Below are positions 6,421 to 9,700 of a stretch of 9,700 bases of DNA, piece by piece. The position numbers and the translations under genes are program-made. Every line of letters starts with the position of its first letter. The stretch's first letter is position 1. The notes beneath the pieces are model-generated. The model was not told the DNA's origin and did not search any database. It worked only from the letters and a program-made list of their open reading frames with translations. The stretch covers positions 1 through 9,700 of the forward strand of contig JAEXBC010000104.1 of assembly GCA_023457875.1 (NCBI GenBank). Reading direction: 5' to 3'. The DNA is from Bacillota bacterium (lineage in GTDB: Bacteria > Bacillota > Clostridia > Lachnospirales > Cellulosilyticaceae).

Positions 6421-6526
6421 TGTAACTTCCCCCAGATGTTACAGCAAATATTGAGTTATTTGCTACCCCTAGAATAAAATACCTTCTCTCAAGGAGAAAG
6501 ACCCGTCGTCTTTCTCTTCTTTTTTT
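6421..6526 (+). ncRNA. Candidate structured ~105-nt RNA or ftsH leader
   Basis: Between an extended -10 promoter and a strong intrinsic terminator, with no SD-preceded ORF, lies a run of hairpins. Hairpin 1 pairs TGTAAC (6421-6426) with GTTACA (6438-6443), leaving an 11-nt C-rich loop TTCCCCCAGAT. Hairpin 2 pairs AGCAAATA (6443-6450) with TATTTGCT (6457-6464) around TTGAGT. An unpaired ACCCCTAG (6465-6472) follows, then a short hairpin (TTCTC/GAGAA, 6484-6498) that competes with the terminator stem. No known riboswitch or T-box core motif was recognised. It is either a trans-acting small RNA with C-rich seed regions or an attenuator in front of the FtsH-like gene 108 nt further on; that gene has its own promoter candidate, which favours an independent RNA. 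Confidence 0.55.
6494..6526 (+). terminator. Intrinsic terminator of the small RNA
   Basis: A 9-bp perfect stem, GAGAAAGAC (6494-6502) with GTCTTTCTC (6508-6516), a CCGTC loop, then TTCTTTTTTT to 6526. This is the strongest classical terminator in the window. Confidence 0.9.
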
Positions 6527-6549
6527 GTCATTTTTCCAATTAGTCACTA

Positions 6550-6579
6550 ATGAAATATAGCATTCACATAGGCTATAAT
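6550..6579 (+). promoter_or_regulatory. Promoter candidate for the FtsH-like gene
   Basis: A perfect -10 TATAAT (6574-6579) with a partial -35 ATGAAA (6550-6555) at 18-nt spacing, downstream of the small-RNA terminator. A palindrome TTAGT-C-ACTAA (6540-6550) abuts the -35, and TTAGTG recurs at 6582-6587, around the predicted start; these may be operator half-sites. Confidence 0.5.
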
Positions 6580-6633
6580 ACTTAGTGAACATATCGTTTA
6601 TGCATCAAGGGGATAGGGCTAAAGGGGGATTAT

Positions 6634-8376
6634 ATGACAAAAAAGAAAAAGCTGATGATGGGTATCCTGTTTGTGATACTGGCAGTGGGCATTTTGCAGG
6701 CCATGACCGTCTATAAACAGCAAAGACTAAATGAAGTGAGCTATAATCAATTTGTACAAAAGTTAGAGGCGTATCAAGTTGAAGAGGCTACAGTAAGTAA
6801 TCAGGCTAAAATGACCTTTAAGCTAAAGGGTGATGATAGAACCTATACAACGGATAATCCAAGAAAAGAGAACTTTAAAGAAGAATTGTTACTTCATCAA
6901 GTGGAGGTAAAAGAAGGCAGTCAAACTGCGGCAAATGGTATGCAGCAGCTTTTTAGTACTTTAGTAATAGGTGCTATGTTTTATATTGTTTTTCGTGGTG
7001 TTAAAAAAACAGGTGGTATTACTAGTGGTATGAAGCTAAATACGCAAGTGGTTGAAGCAAGTGAGCTGAAGATGGATTTTAGCCATATTGCCGGTAATGT
7101 TGAAGCAAAGGAACAGGTTCAGGACGTTATTGACTTTATTAAGAATCCACAGCGTTATACAAAGCTTGGAGCTAGAATGCCTAAGGGGCTTATTTTTTAT
7201 GGACCACCAGGTACAGGAAAGACTCTGATGGCAAAAGCCATTGCTAAAGAAGCAGGAGTGGCTTTCTTCTCGGTAAGTGGCTCTGATTTTGTGCAAATGT
7301 ACGTAGGTGTAGGAGCCAGCAGGGTACGTGAAATTTTCAAAGAAGCAAGAAAGCATCAGAAGGCCGTTATTTTTATCGATGAGATTGATGCGCTTGGTAA
7401 AAAGAGAAGTCAGAACGCTGGCGAGAGCAATGATGAGAAGGATCAAACCCTCAATGCACTGCTTACAGAAATGTCTGGCTTTAAGGAAGATGAAGGGATT
7501 ATCGTAGTCGCAGCCACAAATCGATTAGATATGTTGGATGAAGCCTTGTTAAGACCAGGTCGTTTTGATAGACATATTGAAATCGGTTATCCAGATTTAA
7601 AGGCAAGAGAAGCAATTATCAGATTGCATCTTAAGAATAAGCCTATATCAGAAGAGGTATCCGTATCCGATTTGGCAAAGCAAACCGTGCTATTTACTGG
7701 CGCCATGCTTGAAAATCTATTGAATGAAGCAGCTATAATGGCGGCTAATGAGAAAAGTGAATATATCTCTAATGCCCATATTGAAACAGCTTTTTATACA
7801 GTGATTGCAGGAAAAGAAAAGAAGGATCGTAGTCAAATTAGTGAGGTGGATAGGCAAATAACAGCCTACCATGAAGCAGGTCATGCACTAGTCACCAAAA
7901 TAGTTGCTCCTGAAAATAGTGTTACCAAAGTTACGATTATTCCTAGTACCAAAGGTGCTGGCGGATTTAGCATGAATGTGCCAAAGGATAGGATGTATTT
8001 AACTAAAAAAGATCTTATTGCACGTATTCAAATTAGCCTAGCAGGGCGAGCAGCTGAAGAACTTATTTTTGGCAAAGAGTATATTACAACAGGTGCAAGC
8101 AATGATATTGAAAAAGCAAGTATGGATATGAAAAATTATCTTATTAAGTATGGTATGGATGAGGAGTTTGGTCTTGTTAACTTGGAGACGATTATGGGGA
8201 ATGCAACCATGGAGTATGAGGGACTGATTGAAAAATGCCGTAAAGAAATCAAAAAGCTTTATGAAGAGACCATCAACCTTATTAGTAAAAATGAAGAGCG
8301 ATTAAGAGAGATTGCGAATCAATTATTAGAAAAAGAAACCCTGAATGAAAAAGAAATAGCTAGCTTCTTTCAATAA
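6634..8376 (+). CDS. ftsH: Short FtsH-family membrane AAA+ zinc protease
   Basis: ATP-dependent membrane metalloprotease of 580 residues, shorter than typical FtsH (about 600-650) and lacking the usual C-terminal tail. Order: TM1 (~8-27), extracytoplasmic FtsH_ext region (~33-103), TM2 (~104-121), AAA+ module and M41 protease. Visible motifs: Walker A GPPGTGKT (190-197), pore loop FVQMYVGVG (219-227), Walker B VIFIDEID (245-252), second region of homology [19 protein letters not shown] with arginine fingers 310 and 313, zinc motif HEAGH (413-417) and third ligand Asp491 in [11 protein letters not shown]. All catalytic residues are kept, but the pore aromatic is Tyr223 where FtsH normally has Phe (MFVG), and LGGRAAEE reads LAGRAAEE. 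This suggests a specialised paralogue rather than the housekeeping copy, which is inference. The SD AAAGGGGGA (6621-6629) is strong. The stop codon lies partly in the loop of the terminator hairpin. Confidence 0.93.
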   Translation: MTKKKKLMMGILFVILAVGILQAMTVYKQQRLNEVSYNQFVQKLEAYQVEEATVSNQAKMTFKLKGDDRTYTTDNPRKENFKEELLLHQVEVKEGSQTAANGMQQLFSTLVIGAMFYIVFRGVKKTGGITSGMKLNTQVVEASELKMDFSHIAGNVEAKEQVQDVIDFIKNPQRYTKLGARMPKGLIFYGPPGTGKTLMAKAIAKEAGVAFFSVSGSDFVQMYVGVGASRVREIFKEARKHQKAVIFIDEIDALGKKRSQNAGESNDEKDQTLNALLTEMSGFKEDEGIIVVAATNRLDMLDEALLRPGRFDRHIEIGYPDLKAREAIIRLHLKNKPISEEVSVSDLAKQTVLFTGAMLENLLNEAAIMAANEKSEYISNAHIETAFYTVIAGKEKKDRSQISEVDRQITAYHEAGHALVTKIVAPENSVTKVTIIPSTKGAGGFSMNVPKDRMYLTKKDLIARIQISLAGRAAEELIFGKEYITTGASNDIEKASMDMKNYLIKYGMDEEFGLVNLETIMGNATMEYEGLIEKCRKEIKKLYEETINLISKNEERLREIANQLLEKETLNEKEIASFFQ

Positions 8377-8390
8377 GAAGCTAGCTATTT
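8354..8390. terminator. Bidirectional hairpin between convergent genes
   Basis: AAATAGCTAGCTTCTT (8354-8369) pairs perfectly over 16 bp with 8375-8390 around a TCAAT loop. It overlaps the last codons and stop of the FtsH-like gene and the stop of the leftward mini-HTH gene. Leftward, the stem is followed by TTTCTTTTTC; rightward the T-run (ATTTTAAC) is short, with a further T7 near 8403-8409. Confidence 0.85.
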
Positions 8391-8608
8391 TAACTATTGT
8401 GCTTTTTTTGTAGTAATTCAAGAATGTCATTTTTCCAATAGAGTCGTACCCTGTTGATTGTCTTTATGGGGGTGATTTTACCTTTACTAACTAGTTCATC
8501 TAAATATTGTCTGGAACAACTGAGCATATTGGTTGCTTCTGCAGTGGTAATAATCTCATTACATATAAAGTCGATTAAATGGTCTTTATCGTTAAATGTA
8601 TATTTCAT
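8390..8608 (-). CDS. Mini helix-turn-helix (excisionase/MerR-like) protein
   Basis: A 72-residue protein consisting mostly of one DNA-binding domain of the HTH_17/excisionase type: ITTAEATNMLSCSRQYLDELVSKGKI (split here as ITTAEATNMLSCSRQ and YLDELVSKGKI, ~20-45), then the wing TINRVRLYWKNDILELL (50-66). ITTAEA leading into the SRQYLDELV recognition helix is typical. No integrase, attachment site or phage gene is nearby, so a chromosomal regulator is likelier than a true excisionase. Start: AGGGGG (complement of 8615-8620) lies 6 nt before ATG 8608; extension to an ATG at 8671 would run through the promoter and is rejected. Target unknown; the divergent response regulator gene is one candidate. 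Confidence 0.8.
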   Translation of the reverse strand: MKYTFNDKDHLIDFICNEIITTAEATNMLSCSRQYLDELVSKGKITPIKTINRVRLYWKNDILELLQKKHNS

Positions 8609-8639
8609 TTTAGGCCCCCTCTGCCAATATATACTTACT

Positions 8640-8668
8640 ATTGTAAAGTAAAAACTGTAAATTATCAA
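8640..8668 (-). promoter_or_regulatory. Sigma-A-like promoter of the mini-HTH gene
   Basis: Minus strand -35 TTGATA (complement of 8663-8668), 17-nt spacer, -10 TACAAT (complement of 8640-8645). Start predicted near 8633, giving a ~25-nt leader with the AGGGGG SD. Confidence 0.65.
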
Positions 8669-8713
8669 CAATTATTAGCATACTATACTTGAGTTGATGA
8701 TAATTTTGTCAAC
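8663..8713. repeat. Three TCAAC half-sites between divergent promoters
   Basis: TATCAAC (8663-8669), the inverted GTTGAT (8693-8698) and TGTCAAC (8707-8713) lie between the mini-HTH and response regulator promoters. GTTGA (8693-8697) and TCAAC (8709-8713) form an inverted repeat with an 11-nt centre, and the first copy overlaps the -35 of the mini-HTH promoter. Possible operator; short enough to be chance. Confidence 0.3.
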
Positions 8714-8715
8714 TT

Positions 8716-8745
8716 TTCACTTTCTTCACATACTTGTATTATAAT
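8716..8745 (+). promoter_or_regulatory. Promoter candidate for the two-component operon
   Basis: A perfect -10 TATAAT (8740-8745) with partial -35 TTCACT (8716-8721) at 18-nt spacing. TTCAC occurs twice, 9 nt apart (8716-8720, 8725-8729), possibly a regulator site. The start near 8752 leaves a leader of about 67 nt with no clear structure. Confidence 0.5.
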
Positions 8746-8818
8746 AGTCCTAAAGAGTGTACATTAATGTCATGCAAAGGATTTATCGTATATAAGATTG
8801 TAGGAAAGGAAGAACCAT

Positions 8819-9505
8819 ATGAACGTATTGGTAATAGAAGATGAGGCACGTGTAGCAGATATTATGACGAAGTATTTAGAAAAAGAAGGGTATAAGGTAT
8901 TTACCTGTTATACAGGACAAGATGGGCTAGATACATTCTTTAAGAACAAAATAGAGGTGGTATTACTTGATTTGATGCTACCAGATATACAAGGAGAAGA
9001 AATTTGTGCAAAGATGAGGGAAGTATCGAATGTCCACATCTTTATGATTACGGCAAAAAGTACCTTGGATAGTAAGATTGATGGTTTTAATATGGGAGCA
9101 GATGAGTATCTCGTGAAACCAATTAGCCCAAGAGAAGTGGTTGCTAGAGTGAAGGCCCTAGAAAATAGAATACAGCGTGAAGAAAATAAAGAGGTACTTA
9201 TCTTTGATAAAGGCCAATTTAAGATTTTCATTCAAGAAAGAATGCTACACATCAACAATCAAGAGATTACCTTGACACCTAATGAGTTTGATTTGCTTTA
9301 TGAACTAGCGTCTGCTCCTGGCAGAGTATTTACCCGAGATCAGCTGATTGAAGCAGTTATGGGTATTGATTTTGATGGTTTTGACCGCACCATTGATGTG
9401 CATATTAAGAATCTAAGAAAAAAGATAGAATCAGATACAAAGAATCCCCGTTACATCAAGACAGTAACAGGTGTGGGTTATAAGTTTGAAGGGGACCGCA
9501 CATGA
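8819..9505 (+). CDS. OmpR/PhoB-family response regulator
   Basis: A cytoplasmic transcription factor of 228 residues activated by phosphorylation. Receiver domain (~1-115): acidic pair Glu7/Asp8 in VIEDEA, phospho-acceptor Asp51 in VVLLDLMLPD, switch Thr78 in FMITAKS and Lys100-Pro101 in EYLVKPIS. C-terminal winged-helix domain (~125-226): EITLTPNEFDLLYELASAPG, FTRDQLIEAVMG, the recognition helix RTIDVHIKNLRKKI and the wing hairpin KTVTGVGYKF. All phosphorylation residues are present, so it should be a standard regulator. The SD is AGGAAAGGAAG, about 8-10 nt before ATG 8819. It overlaps the kinase gene by 4 nt (ATGA), indicating translational coupling. The signal and regulon cannot be read from this window. 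Confidence 0.96.
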   Translation: MNVLVIEDEARVADIMTKYLEKEGYKVFTCYTGQDGLDTFFKNKIEVVLLDLMLPDIQGEEICAKMREVSNVHIFMITAKSTLDSKIDGFNMGADEYLVKPISPREVVARVKALENRIQREENKEVLIFDKGQFKIFIQERMLHINNQEITLTPNEFDLLYELASAPGRVFTRDQLIEAVMGIDFDGFDRTIDVHIKNLRKKIESDTKNPRYIKTVTGVGYKFEGDRT

Positions 9506-9700
9506 TTTCTATTCGCAAACAATTATTTACGATATTTTTAAGTATTGGTCTCATTATGGTATTAACCACCTCCCTTGTAGTCAACATGAGTATCAAAAGA
9601 AATTTTGAACAATATATTGATAATAACATTAAGGAAGCAGGCAATAGCATTGTTGCCATAGTTGAGAGACTCTATGAAGAGGGTTCACTTAACAATAAAA
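9502..9700 (+). CDS. Sensor histidine kinase, N-terminus (cut by window end)
   Basis: The first 66 codons are present; the gene runs off the window. ATG at 9502 overlaps the response regulator stop in an ATGA junction. The protein begins MISIRKQLFTIFLSIGLIMV, a basic start then a membrane helix (~8-28), followed by a polar extracytoplasmic stretch with NFEQYIDNNIKEA and IVERLYEEGSL, typical of the four-helix sensor region of membrane kinases. HAMP, HisKA and ATPase domains should follow beyond 9700. Identification rests on the N-terminus plus the partner gene. Confidence 0.85.
   Translation, partial: MISIRKQLFTIFLSIGLIMVLTTSLVVNMSIKRNFEQYIDNNIKEAGNSIVAIVERLYEEGSLNNK

Noticed and set aside
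6436..6477. 13-residue Leu-rich leader peptide (MLQQILSYLLPLE) before the terminator
   Set aside because: The ATG has no SD (C-run upstream) and lies inside hairpin stems; plausible for attenuation but not supported.
6196..6633. Known riboswitch (purine, c-di-GMP, preQ1, T-box)
   Set aside because: None of the core motifs I know for these classes is present.
8390..8608. Excisionase of a mobile element
   Set aside because: No integrase, attachment repeats or phage genes nearby; the fold is shared by many chromosomal regulators.
8609..8671. 21-residue N-terminal extension of the mini-HTH protein
   Set aside because: It overlaps the TTGATA/TACAAT promoter and contains the AGGGGG SD of the internal start.

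Overview
The window looks like chromosomal DNA from a low-GC, Gram-positive anaerobe of the Clostridia. I infer this from the A/T-rich intergenic DNA, strong purine-rich Shine-Dalgarno (SD) sites, the mix of families (DUF1540 Cys-rich mini-protein, FCD-type GntR regulator, OmpR-type two-component pair) and sigma-A-like promoters. The protein style suggests a relative of Lachnospiraceae/Cellulosilyticum, but that is an impression and not a demonstrated assignment. I see no insertion sequence, CRISPR array, tRNA, rRNA or phage module.

Layout. (1) 1-1776: a short peptide ORF (50-124), a glycosyltransferase-like protein of an uncharacterised family with a DTD motif (135-995) and the purine nucleoside phosphorylase deoD (1032-1733), all rightward. 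They are closed by a perfect 34-nt palindromic terminator shared with the convergent gene. (2) 1774-3816: a leftward pair, a TPR protein followed by a GAF-GGDEF diguanylate cyclase, read from a promoter near 3852-3880. (3) 3909-6195: a divergent DUF1540 mini-protein, a membrane-anchored extracytoplasmic protein with a TcaA/NTF2-like layout, and a GntR/FCD regulator. (4) 6196-6633: a long gene-free stretch holding a probable ~105-nt structured RNA with an extended -10 promoter, a C-rich hairpin loop and a strong intrinsic terminator, followed by a separate promoter for the next gene. (5) 6634-8376: a short, divergent FtsH-family AAA+ zinc protease with a Phe-to-Tyr pore change. (6) 8390-8608: a leftward mini-HTH protein that shares a hairpin terminator with the protease gene. 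(7) 8819-9700: a response regulator overlapping, by ATGA, a histidine kinase cut by the window end.

How the parts relate. Most transcription units are short and independently regulated, and several encode signalling or envelope functions (c-di-GMP synthesis, membrane protease, two-component system, membrane-anchored sensor-like protein). No single dedicated multi-gene system is obvious. The best candidates for something undescribed are the short peptide ORF coupled to the glycosyltransferase-like gene at the left edge, and the structured RNA in front of the FtsH paralogue. The loop of that RNA is complementary to the G-run SD sites found in front of several genes here.
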